From Roseomonas sp. HF4 (GTDB lineage Bacteria; Pseudomonadota; Alphaproteobacteria; Acetobacterales; Acetobacteraceae), in assembly GCF_005222755.1 (NCBI RefSeq), contig NZ_STGD01000002.1, forward strand, positions 434,001 to 498,000: a stretch of 64,000 nt of DNA, read 5' to 3'. Below the pieces are notes generated by a model, which made no database searches, was not told the DNA's origin, and saw only the letters and a list, made by a program, of their open reading frames with translations. This document shows, piece after piece, positions 52,053 through 60,973 of this stretch (positions are counted from its first letter, which is position 1; every line of letters starts with the position of its first letter). The position numbers were made by a program, and so were the translations under genes.

Positions 52053-54493
52053 TGCCCCGCCGCGGGCCGCCGCCGAAGGGACACAAGGCCCGGGCGCGGA
52101 AGGCCGGCGCGACGGAGGCGGCGCCGGCGCGCCCACCCCGGCGCGGCAACGGCGAGGACGCGCCCCGCCACGCCGCCCCGGCGGAAGCCGGCGACGACGG
52201 CACGGCCGGCGCGCCCGGCCACGACGCCGCGCCGCACCGCCGGACCGCCAAGGGCATCGCCAAACCGCCCCGCCCCGCCGCCGCCGCACCCCGAGCCTCC
52301 GCCCGGCGCCGGGCCGCCGCCCGCCTGCCCGAACCGCCCGCCCTGCCCGGCAAGGCCGAGCTCCGCGCCTTCCTGGCCGAGGCGCCGGGCCGCGTCACCA
52401 AATCCGACATCGCCCGGCATTTCGGCCTGTCGTCGGACCAGCGCCCGGCGCTGCGCATCCTGATGCGTGAACTGGCCGCGGAAGGCAGCGCCGCGCCGGC
52501 CGGCAAGCGCGGGATCATCGCCTCCTCCCGCCTGCCGGAGATCGCGCCGGTCGAGGTCACGGGCACCGACCCGGACGGCGACCCCATCGCCCGCCCACTG
52601 CAATGGCAAGGGGAAGGCCGCCCGCCGATCGTCTACATGCGGCCCGAGCCCAAGGGCCAGCCGGCGCTGACGGCCGGGGAGCGGGTGCTCGCGCGGCTGC
52701 GCGAGATCGGGCCGGGGAAGTACGAAGGCCGCACCTTCAAGCGCATCGGCGGCGCGCCGCCCGCCCGCATCCTCGGTGTCTTCGAGGAAGGCCGAATCAT
52801 TCCGACCGACCGCCGCCAGAAGGGCATCTGGGAGGTCCCGAAGGGCCAGGAAGGCGGCGCGCGGCCGGGCGACATCGTGCTCGCCGAGCCCCTGCCCTCC
52901 ACCCGCCACCTCGGGCCGAAGCCGGCGCGCATCACGGAACGCCTCGGCGTGATGGGGGAGCCGCGCTCGGTCTCGCTGGTCTGCATCCACGCGCACGGCA
53001 TCCCCGACATCTTCCCGGCCGAGGCCGTGCAGCAGGCCGAGCGCGCCCGGGGCGTCGCCGCCCACGGGCGGGTCGACCTGCGCGACATCCCGCTGGTCAC
53101 GATCGACGGCGCGGATGCCCGCGACTTCGACGACGCCGTCTTCGCCGAACCGGACGGCGACGGCTGGCGCGTGCTCGTCGCCATCGCCGACGTGGCGCAT
53201 TACGTGACGACGGGCTCGGCGCTCGACCGGGAAGCCTGGGCACGCGGCAATTCTGTCTATTTCCCCGACCGCGTCGTGCCGATGCTGCCCGAGGCGCTGT
53301 CGAACGGCTGGTGCAGCCTGCGCCCGGCGGAGGACCGCGGCTGCCTCTATGTCGAGATGCGCTTCGACGGCCAGGGCCGGAAGCGGGCGCATGCCTTCGG
53401 GCGCGGCATCATGCGGTCCGCCGCGCGCCTGACCTACGAACAGGTCCAGGCGGCCGCCGATGCCGGCGAAGACCCCGCCGCGCTCGCGTCCGGGCATGTC
53501 GGGCGCCTCTATGGCGCCTTCCGCGCGCTTCTGGCCGCGCGGGAGAAGCGCGGCACGCTCGACCTCGACGTGCCCGAGCGCAAGGTGGACCTGAATGCGG
53601 AGGGCCGCGTGACCGGCGTCAGCCCTCGCCCGCGCCTCGATTCGCACCGGCTGATCGAGGAATTCATGGTCGCCGCCAATGTCTGCGCGGCGGAGGAGCT
53701 GGAGCGCCTGTTCCAGCCCTGCATGTACCGCGTCCACGACCGCCCCTCGGACCAGAAGATGGAGGGGCTGCGCCAATTCCTGGCGACCTTCGACGTCACG
53801 CTGCCGCCATCGGACCGCCTGCACCCGCGCGACTTCGCCCGCGTGCTGGAGAAGGTGAAGGACACGCCGCACCAGCGCCTGGTGAACGAGGCGGTGCTGC
53901 GCGGCCAGTCCCAGGCCGCCTACCAGCCCGACAACATCGGCCATTTCGGCCTGGCGCTCGCGCGCTACGCGCATTTCACCAGCCCGATCCGCCGCTACGC
54001 AGACCTGCTGGTGCACCGCGCACTGATTCGCGGGTTGAAACTCGGCACGGATGGCCTGCACGAGACCGAGGCCGCCCGCTTCCCCGAGACGGCCGAGCAC
54101 ATCACGAACACCGAACGCCGTGCCGCGGCGGCGGAACGCGACGCCGTCGACCGCTACCTCGCGGCGTTCATGGCACAGCGGATCGGAGAGTCGTTCGAGG
54201 CGCGCATTTCCGGAGTGACTCGCTTCGGCCTCTTCGTCACCCTGGAGGAGAACGGGGCGAGCGGGATCGTGCCGCTCGGATCTCTGCCGGACGACCGATG
54301 GGATTTGGACGAGGCCACGCAGACGCTGGCCGGTCGCAGGACGAGGCTCACCTTCTCGCTGGGACAGGCGGTGGAGGCGCGCCTGCACGAGGCGACGCCG
54401 CGGACCGGCGGCATGGTGTTCCACCTGATGCAGGGGCTGCCGGCGCGCGGCCGCGGCCGGCCCGCGCCGAAAGGGCGGCCGCGCCGGCACTGA
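52052..54493 (+). CDS. rnr: Ribonuclease R
   Basis: 813-aa 3'-5' exoribonuclease of the RNase II/R family. Basic Ala/Pro-rich extension (about residues 1-95), helix-turn-helix-like domain (KAELRAFLAEAPGRVTKSDI), cold-shock domains, RNB catalytic domain with IDGADARDFDD at 351-361 (D352, D358, D360, D361 as metal ligands), and a C-terminal S1 domain (GESFEARISGVTRFGLFV). Basic tail RGRGRPAPKGRPRRH. The start overlaps the topA stop (TGATG). Confidence 0.95.
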   Translation: MPRRGPPPKGHKARARKAGATEAAPARPPRRGNGEDAPRHAAPAEAGDDGTAGAPGHDAAPHRRTAKGIAKPPRPAAAAPRASARRRAAARLPEPPALPGKAELRAFLAEAPGRVTKSDIARHFGLSSDQRPALRILMRELAAEGSAAPAGKRGIIASSRLPEIAPVEVTGTDPDGDPIARPLQWQGEGRPPIVYMRPEPKGQPALTAGERVLARLREIGPGKYEGRTFKRIGGAPPARILGVFEEGRIIPTDRRQKGIWEVPKGQEGGARPGDIVLAEPLPSTRHLGPKPARITERLGVMGEPRSVSLVCIHAHGIPDIFPAEAVQQAERARGVAAHGRVDLRDIPLVTIDGADARDFDDAVFAEPDGDGWRVLVAIADVAHYVTTGSALDREAWARGNSVYFPDRVVPMLPEALSNGWCSLRPAEDRGCLYVEMRFDGQGRKRAHAFGRGIMRSAARLTYEQVQAAADAGEDPAALASGHVGRLYGAFRALLAAREKRGTLDLDVPERKVDLNAEGRVTGVSPRPRLDSHRLIEEFMVAANVCAAEELERLFQPCMYRVHDRPSDQKMEGLRQFLATFDVTLPPSDRLHPRDFARVLEKVKDTPHQRLVNEAVLRGQSQAAYQPDNIGHFGLALARYAHFTSPIRRYADLLVHRALIRGLKLGTDGLHETEAARFPETAEHITNTERRAAAAERDAVDRYLAAFMAQRIGESFEARISGVTRFGLFVTLEENGASGIVPLGSLPDDRWDLDEATQTLAGRRTRLTFSLGQAVEARLHEATPRTGGMVFHLMQGLPARGRGRPAPKGRPRRH

Positions 54494-56028
54494 TCCTGCC
54501 GGCGCTGCTGGTTCTGCTGCTGGTCCTGCTGCTGCCCGGGCGCGCCCCGGCGCAGGAAGCGGTCCGTACCGCCCCCTTCCCGCGCGAGGAGATGCGCCTC
54601 GTGATCGGCGCGGGCTTCGCCACCATCCTCGAACGCCACCTCGAAGCAGCGACGCCGGCCGACCTCGTCACCTGGGGGCTGGCCGGGCTGCAGCGACTCG
54701 ACCCGGCGCTCAGGGTCGAGCGGGCCGGCGGGGACTTCGCGCTCGTGACCGAGGGCGGGCCGCTCCTGATCCGCCCGGTGCCGGCGGGCACGGCGGGGCC
54801 CGACGCCGCGGCGCGCGCCGGCGGCGCCGCGGCGGACGGGCTGACCCGCTTCCAGGAAGCCGCCTGGGCCGTCTCCCCCGTGCTCCGCCAGGCGGGCGCG
54901 CCGCGCATCATCGCCGAGACCTTCGAGGCCGTGTTCGGCCACCTCGATCCCTTCAGCCGCTACGTCACGCCCTGGGAGGCGCAGGCCGCGCGGGCCCGAC
55001 GCACCGGGGAAGCGGGGCTCGGGCTGCGCCTCGCGCCGCGCCGGGGCGGCGGCGCCGTGATCGCCGCTGTCGCGGCGCACGGGCCGGCAGCCGAGGCGGG
55101 GCTCACGGTGGGGACGCGCGTGCTAGCGATCGACGGGCAGGCGCTGCGCATCCGCGATTCGAGCGGCGCGGCCGAATTGCTGGAAGGCCCGGCCGGCACG
55201 GCGGTGCGCCTTCTGGTGCTGCAGGGGCGGCAGCGGCGGGAGGTGGTGCTGGTCCGCACCCTGCCGCCGGCGGACCCGGTGTCGAGCGAACGGCAGGACG
55301 GCGTGCTCGTCATCCGCATCCCGGGCTTCACCGCGCACACCCAGCGGCAGGTTGCGGCCGCGCTGCTCACCGCGCTCGCCGAGGACGAGGCGCCGCGCGG
55401 GGTGGTGCTCGACCTGCGCGGCAACCGCGGCGGGCTGCTGTCTCAGGCGGCGACGGTGGCGGACATCTTCCTGGCCGACGGAGAGGCCTTCCGCACGATC
55501 GGCCGGCATCCCGATTCGGGGCGCATGTATGTCACGGCGGCGCCGGACCTCTCGGAGGGGCTGCCGCTGGTGGTGCTGGTGGACGGACGGACCGCGTCGG
55601 CAGCGGAAATCCTGGCCGCGACCCTGTCCGACCGCGGCCGTGCGGCGGTCGCAGGCAGCGCGACGACGGGCAAGGGGCTGGTGCAACTCGTGGTGCCGCT
55701 GCCCGATGGCGGCGAATTGCTGATGTCGTGGTCCCGGCTGATCATGCCGGCGGGCTGGCCGCTGCAGGGCGTCGGCGTGCTGCCGGGCCTCTGCACCGGG
55801 GGCAGCGCGGCCGCTGCGGCCGGCAACCTCGCGGCGCTGGCGGCCGGCGCGCGGCCGATGGGGCCGGCGCTGTCCCGCCTGCGCGCGCTGCGGCACCCAG
55901 TGCCGGCCGCGACGGTCGAGGCGCTGCGCGCGGCCTGCCCGCCCGGCGAGGGCAGCGAGGCCGACCTGCCGGCCGCGCGCGCGCTGGTGCTGGACCCGAT
56001 CGCCCACCGGGCCGCCATGGCGCGCTGA
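54490..56028 (+). CDS. Exported S41-family C-terminal-processing-type serine peptidase (possible CTG start)
   Basis: About 512 aa: signal peptide (LILPALLVLLLVLLL ... PGRAPAQ), variable N-domain, PDZ domain (around GLGLRLAPRRGGGAVIAAV), then the S41 protease domain with catalytic Ser370 (DGRTASAAE) and Lys395 (TTGKGLVQ), the 25-residue spacing of CtpA-type enzymes. Periplasmic. No ATG/GTG/TTG precedes the signal peptide in frame: the only candidate is CTG at 54490-54492, overlapping the rnr stop (CTGA). The ATG at 54592 would remove the signal. It cleaves C-termini or unfolded proteins; the target is unknown. Confidence 0.82.
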   Translation: MILPALLVLLLVLLLPGRAPAQEAVRTAPFPREEMRLVIGAGFATILERHLEAATPADLVTWGLAGLQRLDPALRVERAGGDFALVTEGGPLLIRPVPAGTAGPDAAARAGGAAADGLTRFQEAAWAVSPVLRQAGAPRIIAETFEAVFGHLDPFSRYVTPWEAQAARARRTGEAGLGLRLAPRRGGGAVIAAVAAHGPAAEAGLTVGTRVLAIDGQALRIRDSSGAAELLEGPAGTAVRLLVLQGRQRREVVLVRTLPPADPVSSERQDGVLVIRIPGFTAHTQRQVAAALLTALAEDEAPRGVVLDLRGNRGGLLSQAATVADIFLADGEAFRTIGRHPDSGRMYVTAAPDLSEGLPLVVLVDGRTASAAEILAATLSDRGRAAVAGSATTGKGLVQLVVPLPDGGELLMSWSRLIMPAGWPLQGVGVLPGLCTGGSAAAAAGNLAALAAGARPMGPALSRLRALRHPVPAATVEALRAACPPGEGSEADLPAARALVLDPIAHRAAMAR

Positions 56029-56059
56029 CGCCGGGGCAGCGAGACCCGCGCCGTTTCCC

Positions 56060-56087
56060 TTGACGCCGGCGCGCTTCGCGCTAATTT
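56060..56087 (+). promoter_or_regulatory. Sigma-70-type promoter of rpmG
   Basis: TTGACG at 56060-56065 and TAATTT at 56082-56087, spaced by 16 bp, ending 52 bp before the rpmG ATG. One of the few good -35/-10 pairs in this high-GC window. Confidence 0.6.
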
Positions 56088-56139
56088 CCGCCCCCTCGCG
56101 CCCGGGGCCGTCTGGTCCGCGGGCCTCGGAGTTTTTGCC

Positions 56140-56307
56140 ATGGCCAAGTCGAACACGATCCTCATTCGCCTCGTCAGCAGCGCCGACACCGGCTACTTCT
56201 ACGTGACGAAGAAGAACACCCGGACCATGACCGGGAAGATGGAAAAGCGGAAGTACGACCCGGTGGCGCGGAAGCACGTCGTCTTCCGCGAAGCCAAGAT
56301 CAAGTAG
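56140..56307 (+). CDS. rpmG: 50S ribosomal protein L33
   Basis: 55-aa ribosomal protein L33 of the cysteine-free type. N-terminus [20 protein letters not shown], then YVTKKNTR, and C-terminus [20 protein letters not shown]. The full sequence matches the L33 length and pattern: beta-ribbon with basic loops, no zinc-binding cysteines. A Shine-Dalgarno with CGGAG lies about 13 bases upstream, which is far but workable. It is monocistronic, with its own promoter and a hairpin after the stop. Confidence 0.95.
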   Translation: MAKSNTILIRLVSSADTGYFYVTKKNTRTMTGKMEKRKYDPVARKHVVFREAKIK

Positions 56308-56312
56308 CCGGC

Positions 56313-56330
56313 GCCGGGCTCCCGCCCGGC
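56313..56330 (+). terminator. Hairpin terminator after rpmG
   Basis: GCCGGGC-TCCC-GCCCGGC, a perfect 7-bp GC stem with a 4-base loop starting 6 bp after the rpmG stop, followed by CTTTGCC. It lies between convergent rpmG and the diguanylate cyclase. Confidence 0.55.
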
Positions 56331-56397
56331 CTTTGCCTGGTCACATGGATCGTCGGGAACTCGCGTCGCATGGGCCCTGGCATCGTGGCGCCGGCGG

Positions 56398-57771
56398 TCA
56401 GTCGGCCGTGGCCGTCCAGTCTTCGTCCAGTGCCTGCTCGACCCGGTTGCGCCCGCGCTCCTTCGCTCTGTAGAGCGCGGCATCGGCGGCGGCGATCAGG
56501 CGCTCGGCGCCGGAAAGTTCCTTCGCCGTCGCGACGCCGATACTGATCGTGATCGGCAAGGAAAGGCCGGCCGCGACCACTGGCCGCTCCGCGACCACGG
56601 CGCGCAGGCGCTCGGCGACGGTTGCGGTCTCCTCGTCCGAGGCCCCGGCCATGACCACCAGGAACTCCTCCCCGCCGTAGCGGGCCACCACGTCCACGGC
56701 GCGGAGGTGCTCCCGCAGGCGGTTCGCGACCTCCTTCAGCGCGATGTCACCGGCGCCGTGCCCGTGCCGGTCGTTCAGCGGCTTGAAGCGGTCGACGTCG
56801 ATCAGCAGCAGCGCGACCGGCGCGCCGGAATGGATCAACTGCTCGAGGTGCCGCCGCACATAGCGCCGGTTGCGCAGCCCCGTCAGCGGGTCGGTCACCG
56901 CGAGTTCGAGCGAGCGATCCAGGCTTTCGCGCAGCAGGTCCTGGTAGCGCCGCCGGCGCAGCTGGTTGCGCACCCGCGCCCGCAATTCCGTGGGATCGAG
57001 CGGGCGCGAGACATGGTCGCTGGCACCGAGATCGAAGGCGCGCAGGACCGCCGCGCGCTGGTCGTCGGCTGCCAGGAGGATCACCGGCAAGTCCCGGCTC
57101 TCGGCCCGCGCGCGCAGGCGGGAGGCAAGCCGGAGCGCATCGCCGCCGGCCATCGGCAGGCTCAGCAGCGCCAGGTCGTGCGCATCGTCCTGCAGCCTTT
57201 CCCAGGCGGCGGCCTCCTCCGCCGCGTGCTCGACGATGACGCCGTCCGCGCCGAGCGCGGCCGAGATCGTGGCGGCCTCGGCCGCCCCGCCGCCGGCCAG
57301 CAGCATCCGCGCGCCCATCAGCAGGTCCGCGGGCACGGGCGCGGGCTCGACGCCGAGGTCGCGCACCGTGTCGGCCCGCAATTGCCAGGCATCCAGCACC
57401 TGCTTGACGCGCAGCAGCGCGCGCAGCCGCGCCAGCAGCAGCGCGGTGTCCACCGGCTTCGAGACGAAGTCGTCCGCGCCCGCCTCGAGGCCGCGCACGC
57501 GCTCCGCCTGCTCGGTCAGCGCGGTGACCATCACGACGGGTATATGGCCGGTCGATGCCTGCGCCTTGAGCCGGCGGCAGACCTCGAAGCCGTCCATCCC
57601 GGGCATCATCACGTCGAGCAGCACGACATCGGGCGACCAGGCGCTGCTGAGCGCCAGCGCCTCCGGCCCTGAGGCCGCGAGCGCCACCTCGAAATACTCG
57701 GCGCGCAGCCGCGCCTCCAGGAGCCGCAGATTCGCCGGCACGTCGTCGACGACGAGGATGCGCGCGGTCAT
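56398..57771 (-). CDS. pleD: PleD-like response regulator diguanylate cyclase
   Basis: 457 aa: receiver domain 1 with phospho-acceptor D53 (VLLDVMMPGMDG), a degenerate second receiver domain (about 150-270) lacking an Asp at the acceptor site (ALLSLPMAG), and a C-terminal GGDEF domain with the active GGEEF at 366-370. An RxxD inhibitory I-site (RAVD) at 357-360 is present, so feedback by cyclic di-GMP is expected. This is the domain order of Caulobacter PleD, which switches motile to sessile. No paired sensor kinase (divK/pleC-like) is adjacent. Confidence 0.93.
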   Translation of the reverse strand: MTARILVVDDVPANLRLLEARLRAEYFEVALAASGPEALALSSAWSPDVVLLDVMMPGMDGFEVCRRLKAQASTGHIPVVMVTALTEQAERVRGLEAGADDFVSKPVDTALLLARLRALLRVKQVLDAWQLRADTVRDLGVEPAPVPADLLMGARMLLAGGGAAEAATISAALGADGVIVEHAAEEAAAWERLQDDAHDLALLSLPMAGGDALRLASRLRARAESRDLPVILLAADDQRAAVLRAFDLGASDHVSRPLDPTELRARVRNQLRRRRYQDLLRESLDRSLELAVTDPLTGLRNRRYVRRHLEQLIHSGAPVALLLIDVDRFKPLNDRHGHGAGDIALKEVANRLREHLRAVDVVARYGGEEFLVVMAGASDEETATVAERLRAVVAERPVVAAGLSLPITISIGVATAKELSGAERLIAAADAALYRAKERGRNRVEQALDEDWTATAD

Positions 57772-57905
57772 GCGCCGACCGCCCGGCCCCGGCCGCGGGA
57801 CGGGTGCCTGCCATGCAACCGTAACTGGCGCGCCCGGGGGCAGCGACCTATCACGCGAAAACGTGCATCCCTTTGAAATGTCATCGTTTCGTCACGGAGA
57901 ACTGT

Positions 57906-58505
57906 ATGTCCGGCATCACCCTCGGCGGGCGCTCCAAGCAAGACGGGTCGGGCGGGTTCAGTCTGTTCCTTCGCCGCTGGCTCGCCAACCCCCTGCAGAT
58001 GGGCTCCATCGTGCCCTCCTCCCCGGCGTTGACGCGGCGAATCGCGGCGCTGGTCGAGCGCGCCGAGGACGAGGTCGTGGTCGAGCTCGGCGCGGGCACC
58101 GGTGCCGTCTCCCGCGCGCTGCTGGCCGCCGGGGTGCCGCCCGAGCGGCTCGTGGTCGTCGAGATCGTGCCCGACATGGCGCGCCACCTCGCGCAGAGCC
58201 TGCCCGGCGTCACGGTGATCGAGGGCGACGCCTTCGCCCTGCCCGAGGCGCTGCCGGCGGCGCTGCACGGCAGGGTCGGCACCGCCATCTGCGGCATTCC
58301 GCTCGTGCTGCTGCCCACCGAGGCGCAGCGCCGCTTCGTCGCGGCGGTCGAGGCCGTGGCGCCTGGGCGGGGCTTCCTGCTCTACACCTATTGCGTGACC
58401 TCGCCGCTGCCCTGGCGCGCGCTCGGCCTCGCCGCGCGGCGCGAGGCCTTCACGCCGCTCAACCTCCCGCCCGCGAGCGTCTGGCGATACCGTCCCATCG
58501 GGTGA
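57906..58505 (+). CDS. Phospholipid N-methyltransferase-like SAM methyltransferase
   Basis: 199 aa, class I SAM methyltransferase: VVELGAGTGAVSRALLA (motif I), RLVVVEIVPDMARHLAQ (motif II) and TAICGIPLVLLPTEA. The pattern resembles the PmtA-type phosphatidylethanolamine methyltransferase family: a leading FSLFLRRWLANPLQMGSIVP segment, then the fold. It likely makes (mono/di)methyl-PE or phosphatidylcholine, but such homologues also include other lipid or rRNA methyltransferases. ATG at 57906 with GGAGA upstream; an ATG 33 bases further upstream is the alternative. Confidence 0.78.
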   Translation: MSGITLGGRSKQDGSGGFSLFLRRWLANPLQMGSIVPSSPALTRRIAALVERAEDEVVVELGAGTGAVSRALLAAGVPPERLVVVEIVPDMARHLAQSLPGVTVIEGDAFALPEALPAALHGRVGTAICGIPLVLLPTEAQRRFVAAVEAVAPGRGFLLYTYCVTSPLPWRALGLAARREAFTPLNLPPASVWRYRPIG

Positions 58506-58604
58506 AGGCCGCATCTCATCCCCGTGCCGAACGCCTTTCCGCAGCGCACCACGATCCTACACGGGCCGACGCGCCGCGGTCGAACGCCTTCTCGAACGGG
58601 GCCG

Positions 58605-59246
58605 TCAGGCGCTCGTGAGCGTGACCTCCCGGCCGTCGCGATGGCGCAGATGGGCCACGAGGCGCGGATGCGGGCTCTGGCGCACCTTCACCGTGTCCCC
58701 GAGGCCGCGCGTCGTCAGCGAGGCGCGGACCGCCTCCGCTTCCGGGTGTTCGGCCTCGAGCGCGGTGAGCCGCCAACCCGAATCCCGGATGTGCCTGGCC
58801 GCTCGTTCCCCCTCCCACTGGATCAGCGGCGGGATGAGGTTGTCCATGTCCTGCCGCTGCGGCGGGAAGGCCATGCGCCAGGACAGGTTGCCGCGCGACA
58901 TGGCCATGATCTCCCCGGCCTGCGACGCGCCGAGCCGCGACACCACGGCATCGAGCGCGGGGGTCGAGGCGACATAGGCGATCAGCCGCGGCTCCGCTTC
59001 CAGCATGGTGCGCAGCGACGCGTCGTCGAGGTCGAAGGGGCGTGCATGCGGCGGGTCGGGCTGCGCCGGATCGGGCGCGATCACCTCGATGTAGCAGTTG
59101 GCCCCCATGCCAAGCAGCATGTTGTGCGTGCCCATCCCCGGATGCGCGCCGCCCTTGGACGGCTTCACGCCGAGATGGTCCTCGACGTAGCGCGCCCCTT
59201 CCTCGAGCGTTCGCGCCCCGATCACGATATGGTCGATTTCGGCCAT
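58605..59246 (-). CDS. VOC-superfamily (glyoxalase-like) protein
   Basis: 213 aa, with the N-terminal repeat of the VOC fold IDHIVIGARTLEEGARYVED, a conserved GTHNMLLGMGANCYIEVIAP, and a later repeat segment TALEAEHPEAEAV. It resembles the uncharacterised Glyoxalase-like (Glyoxalase_3) group rather than a defined dioxygenase or glyoxalase I. The metal ligands could be H6 and E55. It reads away from the methyltransferase across a gap of about 100 bp and lies next to the GST gene on the same strand. Confidence 0.82.
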   Translation of the reverse strand: MAEIDHIVIGARTLEEGARYVEDHLGVKPSKGGAHPGMGTHNMLLGMGANCYIEVIAPDPAQPDPPHARPFDLDDASLRTMLEAEPRLIAYVASTPALDAVVSRLGASQAGEIMAMSRGNLSWRMAFPPQRQDMDNLIPPLIQWEGERAARHIRDSGWRLTALEAEHPEAEAVRASLTTRGLGDTVKVRQSPHPRLVAHLRHRDGREVTLTSA

Positions 59247-59281
59247 GGTTTCCTGGCGTTCCTGTTGGTCCGCGGCGCCGT

Positions 59282-59989
59282 TCAGCGTGCCGCGAACTGG
59301 GTCTTGCCGAACATCACCTCGCGTTCGGCATCGGTCATCTGCCCGCGGCGCTGGTTCGCGGCGAGGACCTCGACACCCCGCTGCACCGCGGGGCGCGCGG
59401 CGATCGCATCGTGCCAGCGGGCGACGTTGGGATATTGACCGAGATCAACGCCGCGGCGCTCGGGATTGCGGATCCAGGGGAAGGTCGCGATGTCGGCGAT
59501 CGAGTAGTCCGGGCCGGCGAGCCAGGCGCTTTCGGCCAGTCGCTTGTCGAGCACCCGGTGCAGGCGCGCGACCTCGTTCGTGTAGCGTTCGATCGCATAG
59601 GGCAGCTTCTCGACCGCATAGTTGGCGAAGTGGTTGTACTGGCCGAACATCGGCCCGACGCCGCCCATCTGGAACATGAGCCACTGCAGGCAGGTGTAGC
59701 GGGCGGCCGGATCGCGCGGGATCAGGTCGCTGCCCGCCTTCTCGGCCAGGTAGATCAGGATGGCGCCGCTCTCGAACAGGCTGAACGGCTTGCCGCCCGG
59801 CCCCTCGGGATCGACGATCGCGGGGATGCGGTGGTTCGGCGTGATGGCCAGGAATTCGGGGCGGAACTGCTCTCCCTTGCCGATCGCGACGGGCACGACC
59901 TCGTAGGACAGGCCGAGCTCCTCGAGCAGGATATGCACCTTGTGGCCATTCGGCGTCGGCCAAGTCCAGACCTGGATGGGCGCGGGCAT
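59282..59989 (-). CDS. Nu-class-like glutathione transferase, second copy
   Basis: 235 aa with the same signature as the GST at 37735-38379: VWTWPTPNGHKVHILLEELG, RIPAIVDPEGPGGKPFSLFE and ESGAILIYLAEKAG. It carries an extra C-terminal tail (ANQRRGQMTDAEREVMFGKT). Strong GAGGAG upstream of the ATG at 59987-59989. Likely disulfide-bond reductase or glutathione-conjugating; the substrate is unknown. Confidence 0.9.
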   Translation of the reverse strand: MPAPIQVWTWPTPNGHKVHILLEELGLSYEVVPVAIGKGEQFRPEFLAITPNHRIPAIVDPEGPGGKPFSLFESGAILIYLAEKAGSDLIPRDPAARYTCLQWLMFQMGGVGPMFGQYNHFANYAVEKLPYAIERYTNEVARLHRVLDKRLAESAWLAGPDYSIADIATFPWIRNPERRGVDLGQYPNVARWHDAIAARPAVQRGVEVLAANQRRGQMTDAEREVMFGKTQFAAR

Positions 59990-60204
59990 GGCTGTCTCCT
60001 CGTTCGTTCGCGGCCACGATGGCGGTGGGCCGACGGCGGCGCAAGCGGAGGCCCGCCGCGCCGCGCGTGACGGCTGGATGAATTCACGCGGCCCCGCGCA
60101 CGGCCGCGCCTGGCATGCGGGACGCGCGGCCGACAGCCGCTGCACTCGTCCGCCTTGACGGCACGGTCCCGCACCGGCGTCCTGCGACGCCTGAGGAGAC
60201 GCCC

Positions 60205-60834
60205 ATGGACCAGCCCATGCCGCGCGCGAAGATCGCCGAGACCGTGATCCACCCGACCGCCCGGCTGCGCGAGGCAACTATCGGCGCGCGCTGCGAGATC
60301 CTGGAACGCTGCTCGGTCGAATACGCGACGATCGGCGACGCATCCTACCTCGGCCACGACTGCCAGGTCGCGGATGCCGAGATCGGCAGGTTCTGCGCCA
60401 TCGCGGCGCATGTGCGGATCGGTCCGCCGAACCACCCGATGGGGCGTCCCTCCCAGCACCGCTTCACCTACGTGCCGGAATACTACGACCCCGCGCAGCA
60501 GCGCGACGCCGGCTTCTTCGCCGCGCGCCGCGCGGCTCGCACGCGGATCGGCCACGATGTCTGGATCGGCCATGGCGTGACGGTGCTGGCGGGCGTCACG
60601 GTGGGCGACGGCGCGGTGCTGGCGGCCGGCGCGGTGGTCGCGAAGGACGTGGCGCCCTACGCGATCGTAGGCGGCGTGCCCGCGCGGCGGATCAGGGACC
60701 GCTTCCCGCCGGACATCGCCGCGCGGCTGCAGGCGATCGCGTGGTGGAACTGGCCCTTCGAGACGATCATGACGCGGCTGGCGACGTTCCAGGCGGAGGA
60801 CGCGGCGGGGTTCTGCGAGAGGTGGGGCGCGTGA
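60205..60834 (+). CDS. Phosphonate-type hexapeptide-repeat acyltransferase
   Basis: 209-aa left-handed-beta-helix acyltransferase. Seen: [52 protein letters not shown], and the C-terminal [20 protein letters not shown] turns followed by [13 protein letters not shown]. The arrangement fits the acetyltransferase family encoded with phosphonate (phn) genes in alphaproteobacteria, rather than general CAT-like xenobiotic acetyltransferases. No phn cluster is present here. ATG with GAGGAG upstream. A frame open to 60115 lacks support. Confidence 0.82.
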   Translation: MDQPMPRAKIAETVIHPTARLREATIGARCEILERCSVEYATIGDASYLGHDCQVADAEIGRFCAIAAHVRIGPPNHPMGRPSQHRFTYVPEYYDPAQQRDAGFFAARRAARTRIGHDVWIGHGVTVLAGVTVGDGAVLAAGAVVAKDVAPYAIVGGVPARRIRDRFPPDIAARLQAIAWWNWPFETIMTRLATFQAEDAAGFCERWGA

Positions 60835-60965
60835 AGGAAGGTGGGGGGAGGTAAACCTCCCCCGATCCCCCTCCTTGGCGCCTGGCACGGATCCTGGGAG
60901 GTGGGGTGCCAAAGGACAAAGAAGGTTGAAGGGGGTCTGCGGGCAGAAGTTCCCTTCTCCCCCCT
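60835..60965. repeat. Structured intergenic element (possible repeat family)
   Basis: About 130 bp between two convergent genes with several nested inverted repeats: GGGGGAGGT/ACCTCCCCC (60844-60863), TGGCAC/GTGCCA (60883-60888 with 60906-60911), and AGAAGG facing CCTTCT further on. Strongly purine- and pyrimidine-skewed runs (GGGGG, CCCCC) alternate. It resembles a REP/intergenic palindromic repeat, but copies elsewhere cannot be seen here. Confidence 0.4.
60844..60863 (+). terminator. Perfect hairpin after the hexapeptide acyltransferase gene
   Basis: GGGGGAGGT-AA-ACCTCCCCC, a 9-bp perfect inverted repeat starting 9 bases after the stop codon. Probable terminator, but it is part of a larger structured intergenic element (60835-60965). 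Confidence 0.5.
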
Positions 60966-60973
60966 GCCTTGCC

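Noticed and set aside
51746-54490. 914-codon minus-strand open frame opposite rnr and topA
   Set aside because: Shadow of rnr/topA; low-complexity Arg/Gly/Val sequence with no recognisable motif.
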